Assembly (NCBI GenBank): GCA_034401795.1
Contig: CM067372.1
Location: 20,736,039-20,800,038, forward strand
Length of the DNA stretch: 64,000 bases
Reading direction: 5' to 3'
From: Chaetoderma sp. LZ-2023a
Lineage: Eukaryota; Mollusca; Caudofoveata; Chaetodermatida; Chaetodermatidae
In this document: one piece after another, positions 22,690 to 33,639 of the stretch
Layout: each line of letters opens with the position of its first letter
Position numbering within the stretch: the stretch's first letter is position 1
The notes under the pieces: model-generated
What the model was told of the DNA's origin: nothing
The model's input: the letters and a program-made list of their open reading frames with translations, nothing else
Database searches by the model: none
Program-made: the position numbers and the translations under genes

Positions 22690-23358
22690 CTGGATGTGCT
22701 TTGTCTTAGTAAGACACTGGTCTTAGTAATGTTGTACATGATTTTACTGAATTTAATCTGGTATTGAAAATTAAAAAACCCGACCTGATTAAAGATTAAC
22801 TCGATTTAATATGAAAAGGTTGATTTAAATAAATTATTTAAAAAAATTCTTACAGTATTTTACTGACAGAATTGATAACACAACATGCAGGTTGTTTGCA
22901 ATGCCATTATGATGAAGTTACATTTAAGTGTTTAGTAAAGAATTTTATTGAACATAATTTTGTATTGAACCTAAAAACCGGAGAATTTAGAGCAATCTTA
23001 TTTGAAAAAAGTTGATTATAATTAATGTTTTTCGAAAGATATCACTATCCACATAGTTCACCATGTTAAAACCGCTTCAAACGTGTAAACAATATGGACA
23101 GAGCTTGGCTAAGAATGCACGTGGCATAGCTAAGAAAAGCTATGCACTATATTGATAAAGCAAGAGGCAAACATGTTGTTTGCAATGGCGTGAAGGTCTA
23201 AGTGATTTGTAAATAACTTCATTGAATTTAATGTTGTCTTGAGCTTTAAAAACTTGATTAAAATTATTTTGAACAAAGTTGGTTTAAATCAATGACTTTA
23301 AAAAAAATCAATTGATTTAAATCGTGATTTAAATTAAGTTGATTTAAATCCGCCAACG
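22690..23358. repeat. AT-rich diverged repeats with TTTAAATC motifs
   Basis: Three degraded segments share AC..G.TTGT, a TGAATTTAAT-like core and a Leu/Lys-like A-rich end. TTGATTTAAATC recurs several times (for example 23310-23350). An embedded block at 23050-23160 (ACATAGTTCACCATGTTAAA) duplicates 23645-23740 in the neighbouring foldback. No coding signal. Confidence 0.5.
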
Positions 23359-23548
23359 CTCGTTTAAAATTCACTATGATGGGGAATCAGACCAATCACT
23401 CAAGTATCTGGCATCACAGCCAAGATCCGTCACCATTAATCGACGTTTCAATCAAATGGCATTAGATCGAAGAGGTAATGGTAATGGTTCGACAATAACC
23501 ATCAAAATCGCATGTCTTTGGTTAATTTTCAACTTACCAACACTCTGA

Positions 23549-23612
23549 GAATATTTCGGAACTAATTTTCTAAACTAACTAAATTAGTTGTAAAATATTC
23601 ATCAGCTTACCT
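23549..23612. repeat. Palindromic hairpin repeat, short copy in the left foldback arm
   Basis: GAATATTTCGGAACTAATTT pairs with AAATTAGTTGTAAAATATTC, then ATCAGCTTACCTG, the reverse complement of the CAGGTAAGCTG that precedes other copies. The central GTTGCTGCC part is lost. The right foldback arm lacks this insert altogether. Confidence 0.75.
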
Positions 23613-23699
23613 GCTTAGCTACCTTGAAATCTAAATTCTGAGAATTCATAGTTCACCATGTTAAAACCGATTCACACGTGTGAACAAAGTGGCCAGCGC

Positions 23700-23825
23700 T
23701 TGCCTAAGATTGGGCATGACATAGCTAAGAATAGCCGTGGCATAGCTAAGAATAGGTGTTGCATAGCTAAGAATAGCTGTGGCATAGCTAAAAATAGGCG
23801 TGGCATAGCTAAGAATAGGAAATTA
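23700..23825. repeat. 21-bp minisatellite (CATAGCTAAGAATAGCCGTGG)
   Basis: About six units of CATAGCTAAGAATAG plus a variable hexamer (CCGTGG, GTGTTG, CTGTGG, GCGTGG). The reverse-oriented partner array at 27040-27105 has three units with GCCATGCCCATTCTTAGCTA. Confidence 0.9.
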
Positions 23826-23830
23826 GTTGC

Positions 23831-25375
23831 CCTATTAAACACATAAATTGATTTTTCTACATAGTAATAATATAGTGACGGACTGTCTTGATGAATCAAT
23901 ATTTGAACCAGACTCTAACCGACGAGACTCAGACTAATGTAATGGATAGAGATGTTTCGTCTTTTCCTTATCAATTGAGTTACAGAGACCTCAAAATTAA
24001 GTCTCTTGTACCATGTGAGCGAGACGTTTAGCTTGCCATTGTGACAGAGTGTTTCCATTATATGGGTATCTCAAATGAAACGGATTTGAAATCGGCTAGG
24101 TGACTAGAAACTAATTAATCTAAGCCACTGTCAAGTAAAGAAATTAGTATTATTTTTGGCTGAAATCATTGTAACTCGTTGACAGTCATTCGCTACTACT
24201 CCTTCTCAACCTGGCTACTTGTGATTTGATTGAGTTGGATAACTCCTGTCGTGACTGTCGGTATCTGTCAAACGACATAGGGGCTTTGTGCGGAATGGGA
24301 AGTATCCACATGTTTTGACCTTTCCGTGTCATGTACACACTGTAGTATTCCCTTCCAGAATGGATCCTTTATAGACTAAAATGTCATGGCATTCAAGTAT
24401 ATTGACAATTTAAATGCTATGCACCTTTCGCTACTCAAGTATTTCAAGCGAAATCTGCCGCTCAAGTATACTGGTCACTCAAGTGTCTATTGATAAATGA
24501 AATTGTACATTTGGGTAATATAGCGATGTCCATGACTGTTGTATTATACACAACCTCTTCCGTAGAAATTCACAGGAAGTTAATCTAACAAGTGCGTTTC
24601 AACCCAAGAAATTGACATTTCCGAAACTTCCGCAGAGTATTTGAGGATGCTCCATTGCTTTGTTACAACATTATTCCAATCATTACCAAACGCTGGAAAT
24701 TCCAAGGCTTAGCAAATGGAATCGAATAATAACCTACTGGTTGTACTTTTCTTAATATTCTTAATGAAGAATCTCATCTGGTCAAACATCGGAACCTCAC
24801 CCGTCACATATAAATGTTAGAATGAAAAGTGTAGTATGACATCTACATGTTAGGTAAATGTTCGCGGTAAAATATATGTCCATCTTCAAATTGAATATTA
24901 ATGTTCATCATTATTTATCGCCATTAAATGCTTCGCTCAGGACTAAGTAATTATCATATAAGGAAATAAATGGTAGTGGTCAAACTCCGCAATTGTTATA
25001 CTGTTTAAATTGTGTTCACGCTCATTATTTCGGTAGGATGGAACTCTTCTCAAATTCTTCGGACTTTGATCCCACCCACCAATCTGAATATCTGTGGCTT
25101 ACCCAAAGGGAGGGCGTCCAAAGCATAGCCCCGGACGTCACTGTAGATATATGCCTTGCCCAATGGGAACGAATTCATTCCATCGACTCACTACGCTGAC
25201 GACAAATTTGTTTGTAGTGGAACCAGTCCCATCACCACACGCTCACGGAGGGGGATGGTGGTGGTGGAGCGGACGAGGAGTCGTTCTCATACAGCGGCAA
25301 GGCACCTGTACTGTGCTGGTTCTGGGTGGCAATGGGGCCGATGCGCTACACCATCCCATATGGGATTCTTGTTCC
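23831..25375. other. Foldback interior, no recognisable gene
   Basis: Short unrelated frames only. ACTCAAGTAT-type words recur at 24405-24485. GC content rises near 25050-25330, with a GGTGGTGG stretch at 25256-25268. Nothing assignable. Confidence 0.4.
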
Positions 25376-25379
25376 AGCT

Positions 25380-25580
25380 ACAATGGTATCCAACCTCCCC
25401 ATAATGGCACTTGTCTCAGCTAACGAAAGTATCCAACCTCCCCATAAATGGCACTTGTCTCAGCTAACAAAATTATCCAACCTCCCCATAAATGGCACTT
25501 GTCTCAGCTAACAGAAGTATCCAACCTCCCCATAAATGGCACTTGTCTCAGCTAACAAAAGTATCCAACCTTCCCATAAA
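25380..25580 (+). repeat. 44-bp minisatellite, forward array
   Basis: Four to five units of CAACCTCCCCATAAATGGCA followed by CTTGTCTCAGCTAACAAAAGTATC. The reverse complement of this unit forms the array at 26040-26400. Confidence 0.92.
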
Positions 25581-25656
25581 AGCAACACGTTCCAGTTCAG
25601 AAATGCCTCTAGCCATCCCAGTACGTCACACATCCCCAGTTCATAAAAATATTCAT

Positions 25657-25978
25657 TGATATGTTTATTCATCTACGTGCCATATATCATCCTGCTTACA
25701 CACCATTTACTGAACACGTTCCAGTGATCGAAGTCTCGGAATCAAATCTCGTCGATAAATATGATGAATCTGTGTGTAGATGTGACGCAAGTGTGTCTAG
25801 TTGTGGCGTAAGTGTATCTAGGTCTGGCTTATAGAACAACTCATAGCGAGGTACACAATAACAACCCCCCACCCACCCCCGAAATAATCATTATGAGAAC
25901 ATATGACAACATCGTTGAATATGTCACAGTTGTTTGACTTAATACACTGACGAGCAAACGTAGATGAATAAACATATG
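25657..25978. repeat. Inverted repeat between the two 44-bp arrays
   Basis: ATATGTTTATTCATCTACGT at 25657 is matched by ACGTAGATGAATAAACATAT at 25959, so the opposed arrays and this core form an inner foldback centred near 25820. In the loop, at 25780-25830, lie GTGACGCAAGTGTGTCTAG and GGCGTAAGTGTATCTAG, like the CRE-type array unit at 52.5 kb. Confidence 0.75.
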
Positions 25979-26039
25979 AACGAACATTTTAAAGTGGTGA
26001 GTGAAGTGTGACGTTACTTGGATGGTTAGAGACTTTTCT

Positions 26040-26405
26040 TTGCTGAAACGTGCTTCATTTATGGGAAGATTGGATACTTTTGTCAGCTGGGACAAGTGCC
26101 ATTTAAGGGAAGCTTGGCCACGTTTGTTAGCTGGGACATGTTTCTTTTATATGAAGGTTGGATACTTTTGCTAGTTGGGACAAGTGCCATTTATGGGGCG
26201 GATGTCTACCATTGGTATCTGGCCCAACTATTCCTTATGGGGAGGTTGGATACCAATTGCAGCTGGGACAAGTGTGACTTATAAAGAGGTTGGATACCAA
26301 TTGCAGCTGGGACGAGTGTGATTTATAAAGAGGTTGGATACCAATTGCAGCTGGGACAAGAGTGACTTATGGAGACTTTGGATACTGTTGGCAACTGGGG
26401 CATGT
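26040..26405 (-). repeat. 44-bp minisatellite, reverse array
   Basis: About eight units of GGTTGGATACCAATTGCAGC / TGGGACAAGTG(T/C).A.TTAT, the reverse complement of the array at 25380-25580. Three central units are nearly identical, the edge units diverged. Confidence 0.88.
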
Positions 26406-26499
26406 GCCACTTATGAGAAGGCTACCATCTTTTTGTGAACTTTGAAAACTGTCCACTTAAATGCGAAGATTATGAACATTTCCTAAAATTGAAATTTAT

Positions 26500-26900
26500 C
26501 GGTGATGGATTTGTTCATTAGTAAAGGAATGTGTAGGTTCTGGAAAGATAATTCCGCCCGGTTCGCTGTGACAGATTGTTTTCCTTAATGTCGAAACAGG
26601 CTTCAGTGGAGAAATAATTACAATTGAGCCCTTCATTGAATGAAGAAGACACTTTTCTGGCGAAGTGAGTCGCGCAATTAATTACCCAGCTCTGATCTGT
26701 TCCTTGTCGCGTGTTCATATGGTTATTTCATCAATCCCCACAGGGAGCCTAACGACAATGGTTTTTTCCCAGATAACCGGGTTTGACATAACAATTTCGT
26801 GTTGCAATTCATCATTGGTCCTGAGAGGAAATAAATGGATTTCCTTCGTGCGTTTCTAACGGAATTTTGCATATGAGGGGCGCCTTCTTTTGAAGGGATA
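26500..26900. repeat. Dispersed repeat shared with 46540-46740
   Basis: GTTATTTCATC(A/C)AT(C/T)CCC, then T.GCAATTCATCATT, then CGTGCGTTTCTAACGGAATT correspond in order and strand to 46617-46735. Non-coding, type unknown. It lies inside the foldback. Confidence 0.6.
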
Positions 26901-27616
26901 TGGAATTTCTTGTCTGAACTCTTGAATGGCCACATCAATTTGCGAGATATACAGTATGTCTTGCTTGATGCATATGCAATCTGCATTTACCACGCCATAT
27001 GCCCTATTAGGCAGCTATAACAGAGGCATCCATGTTAGTTATGCCATGCCCAGTCTTAGCTATGCCATGCCCATTCTTAGCTATGCCGCACCCATTCTCG
27101 GCAAAGCTCCATTCATTTTGTGCACGCATTTGAATCGATTTTAACATACCGACCCTTAAATTCCCAGAATCTCAATTTCAAGGTATATTCTCGGAGTGTT
27201 GGTAAGTTGTAAATTCTCCAGTGACATACACTTTAGATGGTTATTGTTGGACCGTTCCCTATTCGGACTTGCGCAATTTGAATGCGACGTCGACTAAGGG
27301 TGACGGATCTTGGCTGTGACGTCAGATACTGGAGTGACAGATCTGATTCAGTCATCAAAGTGAATTGTAAACACGTGGTATTGAATAGAGTGTGCATGTA
27401 ATTGGTTATGCATAGTAAAGACATAGAATTAGATAGAGTCTGTATGTAATGTTGGCAGTCGCTGACAAGGGAGTACAAGTTAATTTCTTAGATAGTTAGT
27501 GATGCAACATGTCTGACAAATCAAGTTTCTTTTTCTCAATACAAACCAGGATTGTAGGCCTATGGAGTTAATATTTTCACAAACAAATTCAGAGTGCATT
27601 TATTAATCACTTAATC

Positions 27617-27893
27617 TTATCTCTCTTATAGATGAAATCATATCTCTCTTATTGATGAAATCTTATCTCTCTTATAGATGAAATCATATCTCTCTTATAG
27701 ATGAAATCATATCTCTCTTATAGATGAAATCATATCTCTCTTATAGATGAAATCATATCTCTCTTATAGATGAAATCTTATCTCTCTTATAAATGAAATC
27801 TTATCTCTCTTATAGACGAAATCATATCTCTCTTATGGATGAAATCATATCTCTCTTATAGATGAAATCATATCTCTCTTATAGATGAAATCA
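27617..27893. repeat. 23-bp minisatellite
   Basis: About twelve units of ATAGATGAAATCATATCTCT+CTT, differing mainly by CATA/CTTA. Highly regular, so recently expanded. Confidence 0.95.
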
Positions 27894-27954
27894 GAGGTCC
27901 ATATAGACCTCAAACGAAATCCAGTCCATAGTTTGTTTATTCATGCGCATTAGA

Positions 27955-28320
27955 CATTCACGTTTCGTCCGACGTAGAACATGCATGTGTCCTCAAACAT
28001 AAACAATGCACATGTTTTCCAAAATAGGATATGCAGATGTCTTCTAAAATATACAATGCCCGTGTCTTCTGAGATAGAACATGCACGTTTCTTCTAACAC
28101 AGAACATGCATGTGTTTTCTAACACAGAACATGCACGTTTCTTCTGACAGAAAACATGCACGTTTCTTATATATCATAGAACATGCATGTGTTTTCTAAC
28201 ACAGACTATGCACGTTTCCTCTAACACAGAACATGCATGTGTTTTCTAACACGGATCATGCACGTTTCTTCTGACACAGAACACGCGTGTGTTTTTAACA
28301 AAGAATACGCATCTATTTCG
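27955..28320. repeat. 25-bp minisatellite with 50-bp higher-order pattern
   Basis: Roughly fourteen units around ACACAGAACATGCACGTTTC/TTCTA. In the centre GCACGTTTCTTCT alternates with GCATGTGTTTTCT, giving a two-unit higher-order repeat. Confidence 0.88.
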
Positions 28321-28700
28321 ATATAGCCTACCGTGTGCGTGTGGTCTTTAATAAAGAAACTGATTAATTGTTGATCAATGAAAGGGATAAATTCTTCGAT
28401 ACACTACTACAGGTTCACATTTAGGCCATACTAGACGGGTGCACAGAAAGCAACATCATATTCCAAATGTGTACATCGCGTTCACGCGACTAATGTCAGA
28501 AATACAGGACACATGCTAGAACATCCAAAATGAAGCTTCATGTATTGGTCGTTAAAAGCTATTTAGGCCTAACAGAATGAGATCTGCATACATTTCTTAG
28601 CTTTCAGTGACATAGGTTAAATCAATAAAACAGTCACGTTTCCATTTGCTAACAATGTCACTGCGGGGAATTTCCCCGTGCATACGAGAATGTAGCGAGA
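28321..28700. other. No recognisable gene
   Basis: AT-rich. Only a small palindrome (GCGGGGAATTTCCCCG near 28665) stands out. Confidence 0.4.
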
Positions 28701-28779
28701 GCGAATTATCATTGTCTGCCACTGGGAGCCATTACAATTTGCAATGCCATATCGCAACAGGGGCTTAATGCAGAGATCC

Positions 28780-28995
28780 GACAAGATGTGTTTATTATAA
28801 ATTGGAACGGACTGAATTTGAGAAAATTGTATTTTGCGATAAACTCAGATTGTGATGAGAGGTGGTTAACCCTTACCTCTCTGATGCCAATATTCTCTCC
28901 TTTACTGTGTAAATGGCAAAGAAACGGGTGTACATTTTTCATCAAGTTTGGTGGACGATGTTTCTGTCTATGACAGCAAAATCTTCCATGAAATT
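28780..28995 (+). repeat. Hairpin-bearing dispersed repeat, second family, copy 2
   Basis: TTTGGTGGACGATGTTTCTG at 28947 pairs with CAGCAAAATCTTCCATGAAA downstream. The block and its upstream flank align with the reverse complement of 2440-2620. The 104-codon minus-strand frame here reads through a hairpin and is not considered a gene. Confidence 0.55.
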
Positions 28996-29319
28996 TGTTG
29001 AAAAATGAACACCAATTCAACTTTTAATTTAATTTGAAGATTTAACATTTTGACATCAGTTTGCTAAGAGTTATTGCGGGTATAACAAGATGCGGCGGTG
29101 CCCGCGAACGGCCACGCCCACTCCTAATGGCGCAAGATAGCCAGTGAGGGAAAAGGATGGAAGTTACGCAGATGTGATGATGTGGTAGTACAAGATAGGG
29201 CTAATAGAAGATGATACATGTGTTAACACGCCTTTAAATATGTTAATGTCCTGGAAGTTGTTGCTGCCTATGGCTTATGTTTATGCAATAAATTCACAAC
29301 CGACATACAATATGGACCT

Positions 29320-29590
29320 TTCCACTATTAGCCAAGCTCGACCGACACTTTGCCCGTGTTGGGATCAATCGATCGCAACACTCTCTGAATCTCAATTTCC
29401 AGAAAACTATACAGGTTAGCTGTTGAATATTTTGAAACTATTTTTGCCTGAGTGCTGTTGCTGCATATGGCAGCGACAGTGCCCAGTCAAATAAGTTTCA
29501 AAATATTCAACCGCATGTTTATTAAATAGCAAAGACATACATTTCGTGTCGGACTATTACGTGTTTAAGACGGGTTAAATCTAGGCTGGT
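29320..29590 (+). repeat. Palindromic hairpin repeat, copy B with shared flanks
   Basis: Flank AGCCAAGCTCGACC...GTGTTGGGATCAATCGATC...CTCTGAATCTCAATTTCCAG leads to the palindrome at 29420-29510 (TGTTGAATATTTTGAAAC, centre GCTGTTGCTGCATATGGCAG, then GCCCAGTCAAATAAGTTTCA). After it, ATGTTTATTAAATAGCAAAG and GACATACATTTCG are shared with copies C, E and F. Confidence 0.85.
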
Positions 29591-30029
29591 ACTCGATTCC
29601 GGCTCGGGATATGAGCGCAATTGGAGTCAGGTACCGGCTTAGGCTAAATCGGGTCATTCATGCTGTAAATGATTATGACATCATCCTACACGTCACATAG
29701 TTGATTATGCCCTCATATGATTGATGGATAAACTGGAGAGGCCCATTCTCTGACTGTTACTGTCAGATGTTTGCCCCTTTCGTGTATGACATATGGCACT
29801 TGACCAGTGACCAGACTTGTCAGCTAACTAGTGACGTATTTTGATTATGCTGTCTGATATGTGAGTGGCAGGCCATATCCCTTCAGTCGCCCTTTCGCTG
29901 TTGTGTTGTGAACTTGAATCATTCAGTTACCTATTGTTTATCAAATGTGCGTCGTCTTTCCTTCAGTTCGATTAAATAAAATTGTGACGTCACGTGTCGA
30001 TACCGGTAAAATTGTTAGTCAGACTGATG

Positions 30030-31025
30030 AAATTCTCGCGGCTGCGAGATTTTACACGAGATTTCATTCCGAGACTTCGATCATTGGAGCATGTTCAGTA
30101 AATGGATTTGCAAGTTGGATGATATATGGAGAGTTTTTATCATATCACTCAAACCACGAGCGACTGTTTTATGTCAGAGCGGCATCGTACAGCAGAATTC
30201 TAATAAAACTGAACTCACATAGCGACCAAAGCTCTGCAAGCTCCTCAAATGATTTCTAAACACGATTGAAGCTTAGCTAAATCGTTGCTCAATTTTAGCG
30301 ATGCGCCATCTCGAGTTAGTCATCAACGTCAACAAACACTAGTTTTCCTTTCCGTTTAAATGAAACGAAAGCAAGGGGGGTATTGCAAGTATATTGGCTG
30401 GCACTGGTGAGGTCTTCTGTATCCAAGCATAGATTGCCATGGATACTTTAATAAAGAATGACAGAGAGCTGCCACTAGGAAAGAATGCTTTTCTACTCCG
30501 ACTCGCTGTTTGTTTCTCTCCGTCAATAGTTTGTTTTGTGGCGTAAAATGTGTAAAGATCTGGGACGCAATATAACGCTTTCTAATCAACTAAACAGTTT
30601 AATCAATTATAACTAATGGCGCGGTGTGGAAGCGATAGAGAGGTATGGAACGACGGATAACTTGTTCGCGTGGGTCTTATTGATTGAAGAAATATCACTG
30701 AGAAGAGTGAAGAATTCAGAATCACATTAGATACAGACACGCGTGGCACAATCATGACGTAAGTGCGACATAAATGTGTATAACTCAGTGTGATATGACA
30801 GACACCCGGTGATGTAGGTCTAACTGATGGAAATGGAAGTATAAGCGTGATGTAGGTATGATGCACGCATGAGACGTAATCCTGAGACACGTGCGAGGAT
30901 TGCTCATATCGTGGGCCATAGAATAGCCAAAGAAGTAAGTGTGCCGTAAATGCGACGTAAGGCCTAAGTGTGACATATGCATTTGATGTTAGAGAGATCC
31001 ATTTCCAGCGATGCCCTGGCGATTT
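30030..31025 (+). repeat. Dispersed element copy 1, body plus CRE-like motif array
   Basis: 30041-30300 aligns base by base with 51665-51915 (GAGACTTCGATCA.TGGAGC, GGATGATATATGG, GACTGTTTTATGTCAG). 30358-30420 matches 52013-52075 and 30540-30700 matches 52295-52420, so the two loci are collinear. At 30750-31000 degraded repeats of TGACGTAAGTG/CGACATAAATG follow. The one frame here (29945-30259) is not conserved in the other copy, so it is not called. Confidence 0.8.
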
Positions 31026-31029
31026 CAAG

Positions 31030-31210
31030 CTAAGCTCTGCCCATGTTTTGCGCGTGTTTGGATCGATTTATGAAACTGAATTCTCAGAATCCAATTTACA
31101 GGTAAGCTGTTGCATATTTTGAGACTAATTTGACTGGATGTTGTTGCATCAACTTCGCCCAGTCAAATTAGTGTCGAAATATTTCATAGAATGTTTGTTA
31201 AATAGTAAAT
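31030..31210 (+). repeat. Palindromic hairpin repeat, copy C with flanks
   Basis: Flank CTAAGCTCTGCCCATG, GTTTGGATCGATTTATG, GAATTCTCAGAATCCAATTT, ACAGGTAAG, then the palindrome 31107-31187 (shortened centre GGATGTTGTTGCATCAACTT) and TGTTTGTTAAATAGTAAA. Confidence 0.82.
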
Positions 31211-31359
31211 CCACCAACGAGACCTGACAGAATTTTCAATGTTCATGACGGACCTAGCTACGTCATTCATTAGGCATTTTAAATGTTCCATCAGCCTGCA
31301 TGCCACGCAATTTATTATGACGTTATATACTTGAGCAGCAGATCGGACCACTCCATTGT

Positions 31360-31455
31360 GGTGTGAGTGTGACGGACGTTTAAGACAAGCATGATGTAAG
31401 TGTGACATACGTTTGGGACACATGTTACGTAAGTGTGACGTAATGAGGTCTAAGG
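31360..31455 (+). repeat. Small TGACGTAAGTG motif cluster
   Basis: GTGAGTGTGACGGACGTTTA, ATGATGTAAGTGTGACATAC, ACGTAAGTGTGACGTAATG: three to four degenerate units of the motif seen at 30.75 and 52.5 kb. Confidence 0.6.
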
Positions 31456-31724
31456 CCATGTTCATACTAGAACGTTAAAGGAAGTCTCACCTTATCTTAT
31501 TCAAACCATTCAGGTGATAGAAGTCGCCATGCATAATCCATCCAGGATATTTGAGCTTTTTGTCACGCCGACAACGAAAGATATTCAGGATTTAGTAGCT
31601 AAATGTTGATACGTTTCTACAGCCTTTACTTTTCAACCAATCAGAAAAACCTTGCATGTCTGCCTCGGTATATGCTCTCAGTCACAGAGGTGCCATTTGG
31701 CAATCTGGTATAAAAGCAATCATA

Positions 31725-31850
31725 CAGGTAAGCTGTTGAATATTTTGAAACTAATTTAACTGGTAGTTGTTGCTGCCATATGCGGCAATAAATACCAGTC
31801 GAATTACTTTCAAAATATTCAACTGGATGAGTATTATATAATAAAGATTG
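31725..31850 (+). repeat. Palindromic hairpin repeat, copy D
   Basis: ACAGGTAAGCTGTTGAATAT leads to a palindrome at 31733-31824. GGTAG in the left arm is matched by TACC in the right, a paired difference from the GGGTGC/GCACCC of other copies. Centre GTTGCTGCCATATGCGGCAA. A TATAAAAGC sequence precedes it at 31709. Confidence 0.82.
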
Positions 31851-32152
31851 TAATGCATTGGCATGACATCACACACTATCGCTTGTGCAGACAAAATGGT
31901 GGTGATCACTATTCAACATTTACGCGATACTACAAAGCAGATAACTGTGCTATAGATAAGGGAATGTGACAGGATATGAATGATATGGAATCTATAAACC
32001 ATAATCTGTCTGTGCAATTACACCATTTGAGATGAAATTGGCATCCCTTTAATACGAAGTAAGTCCAACCGATCACAAAATTTCGTTTTACTCATGCATC
32101 CTAAGCTTTCACACTTACAACCGCCCCCCCCCCACCCACTTAGCGCCACTAG

Positions 32153-32262
32153 TGTTATATACCACCTTGTGTGGACTACTCGAATCGCTTTGTCAATCAC
32201 GTGACTGTACAACGAAAATTCGTTGCGAGTGAGCAGTGAAATATTTCCACTGATTACTGAAG
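32153..32262 (+). repeat. 5' LTR remnant
   Basis: Matches the first ~38 bases of the 3' LTR (TGTGTGGACTACTCGAAT), then diverges. Only about 110 bp separate the LTR start from the gag ATG at 32269, so most of the LTR and the primer-binding site seem deleted. Confidence 0.65.
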
Positions 32263-32268
32263 CTAGAA

Positions 32269-32998
32269 TGGCATCTATGCGGGCACCTAAACAGTGGTGT
32301 CTGGGAAAGAATGAAACTGTGGCTTCTTTTGAAAATTGGCGACAAAACCTTCAATATGGCTTATCACTAGACTCGAACTTTGCACGATTTTAGTGGATGG
32401 AGCCACATGGAGCAGAAAAGGAAAGGCAGCGCCTTTATATGGCTTGCTGGATGGTACAGAACCGATTCCCGAGGATAGGAGGTGTACTGCACATCAGAAG
32501 GTGAATATGTTAGAGCTAATGCTTGGCCAGATTGCAAACTATTGCCCTATTATATCTCGTAATACTATCGTGAAAAATTTTACGTCAGTTGATAATATAT
32601 GGCAGGCTATTCGTATGCATTTTGGGTTTCAATCAACTGGTGCTCATTTTATTGACTTCTCTAGTATAAAACTTGAACCTGACGAACGCCCAAAAGACCT
32701 GTACCACCGTGTTGTGGCTTTTACAGAGGACAGCCTGCTACTTCGTGACGGCAACATAACACACCATGGACAACAACCAGTTGAAGATGAGATCTCCCCA
32801 TCACTCGAAAACATGATCATGTTATCATGGTTACATCTAGTACACAAAGCCCTCCCTCTTCTGGTTAAACAGCGTTATGGCACGGAGCTCCGATTCAAGA
32901 TGCTGTCATCAATAAAACCTGAAATATCACAAGCACTTGAGTCTCTCGCTAGACTACAGGCTCTTTCTGAGCACATGTTCCTATTTACCAGAGGGTGA
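32269..32998 (+). pseudogene. Gag (gypsy-type)
   Basis: ATG at 32269 begins [36 protein letters not shown] one-base loss in a T run near 32388 shifts to the frame that continues (V)[64 protein letters not shown] and [18 protein letters not shown] to 32998. The FENWRQNL start and the HLLV/VKQRYG region are typical of Gag from a gypsy lineage common in cnidarian and mollusc genomes, from general recollection. No CCHC knuckle is visible before the stop. The reading-frame change and early stop make it non-functional. Confidence 0.75.
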
Positions 32999-33632
32999 CC
33001 GCAAATTCATGTCCAGAGCTCGGCAGATTGTTGCCTTTGATGAATGCACTGATCATCCTTCTGGCAGTGATTTTGATGATTTGAGTGATGAGAAAGATCT
33101 GAGTACTACTACCAGTGCCGTTCTGTCTGTCTATCGCCGTGTACAAACAAGATGGTCCCCAACATTTACCCTATTCTATGATCACCACACACTAAAGGTT
33201 ACTGTTGACTCTGGTGCTGAAACCAATATGATTCGAGCATCATTAGCCCACTATATTGGTGCTAAGGTTACCAAAAGCTTCCAAATAGCTGTACAGGCAG
33301 ATGGATAGTCACCTTTGACAGTATTAGGTGAAACATGCATGGTACTAGCACGCGATAACAAGGAGTTCGCTCTTGAGGCTCTTGTTGTTGAGGAACTAGA
33401 GGATGACATTTTGGGAGGTGTCCCTTTTATGACCATAAATGACATTTCTGTGAGACTGTCAAAAAATCAGATCATATTTGGTGATGGTTCTGTCTTCTAT
33501 TATGGATCTAGGACAAACGATTCAGATCGACACACAGTGCAGCGTACCCAGTCATTCGTCTTGCACGATCCTTCTGTAGCGACAACGATATGGCCTGGGC
33601 AATTTGTCGAGCTAGATGTCCCTAGCATATAG
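32999..33632 (+). pseudogene. Aspartic protease (gypsy-type)
   Basis: An acidic linker (FDECTDHPSGSDFDDLSDEK) comes first. FTLFYDHHTLKVTVDSGAET has the catalytic DSG at about 33209, followed by NMIRASLA. After an in-frame TAG at 33306, LEALVVEELEDDILGGVPFM carries the second hallmark (ILGG.PF). The stop near 33630 separates it from the RT. A retropepsin that would process Gag-Pol. Confidence 0.8.
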
Positions 33633-33639
33633 GAAATGA

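Larger units (their letters stand above)
23360..27376. mobile_element. 4-kb foldback element with long terminal inverted repeats
   Basis: The left arm 23360-23830 is answered, reverse-complemented, by the right arm 27030-27376. Shared blocks from the outside in are GTTTAAAATTCACT (right: AGTGAATTGTAAAC), CCAAGATCCGTCACC (right: GGTGACGGATCTTGG), ATAACCATC/GATGGTTATTGT, CTTACCAACACTC/GAGTGTTGGTAAG, TGAGAATT/AATCTCA, the CATGTTAAAATCGATT-like block, and arrays of CATAGCTAAGAATAG. The interior has no recognisable ORF but carries 44-bp arrays in opposite orientations. Foldback elements with long, array-bearing inverted repeats are a known non-autonomous DNA transposon form. The family here is unknown. 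Confidence 0.8.

Noticed and set aside
27600..28320. Possible CRISPR-like array
   Set aside because: Units are contiguous 23- and 25-bp tandem repeats with no unique spacers, in eukaryotic DNA. The same applies to the 44-, 46-, 48- and 57-bp arrays.
29945..30259. 104-codon frame in the 30-kb dispersed element
   Set aside because: The homologous DNA at 51.66-51.9 kb does not keep the frame.
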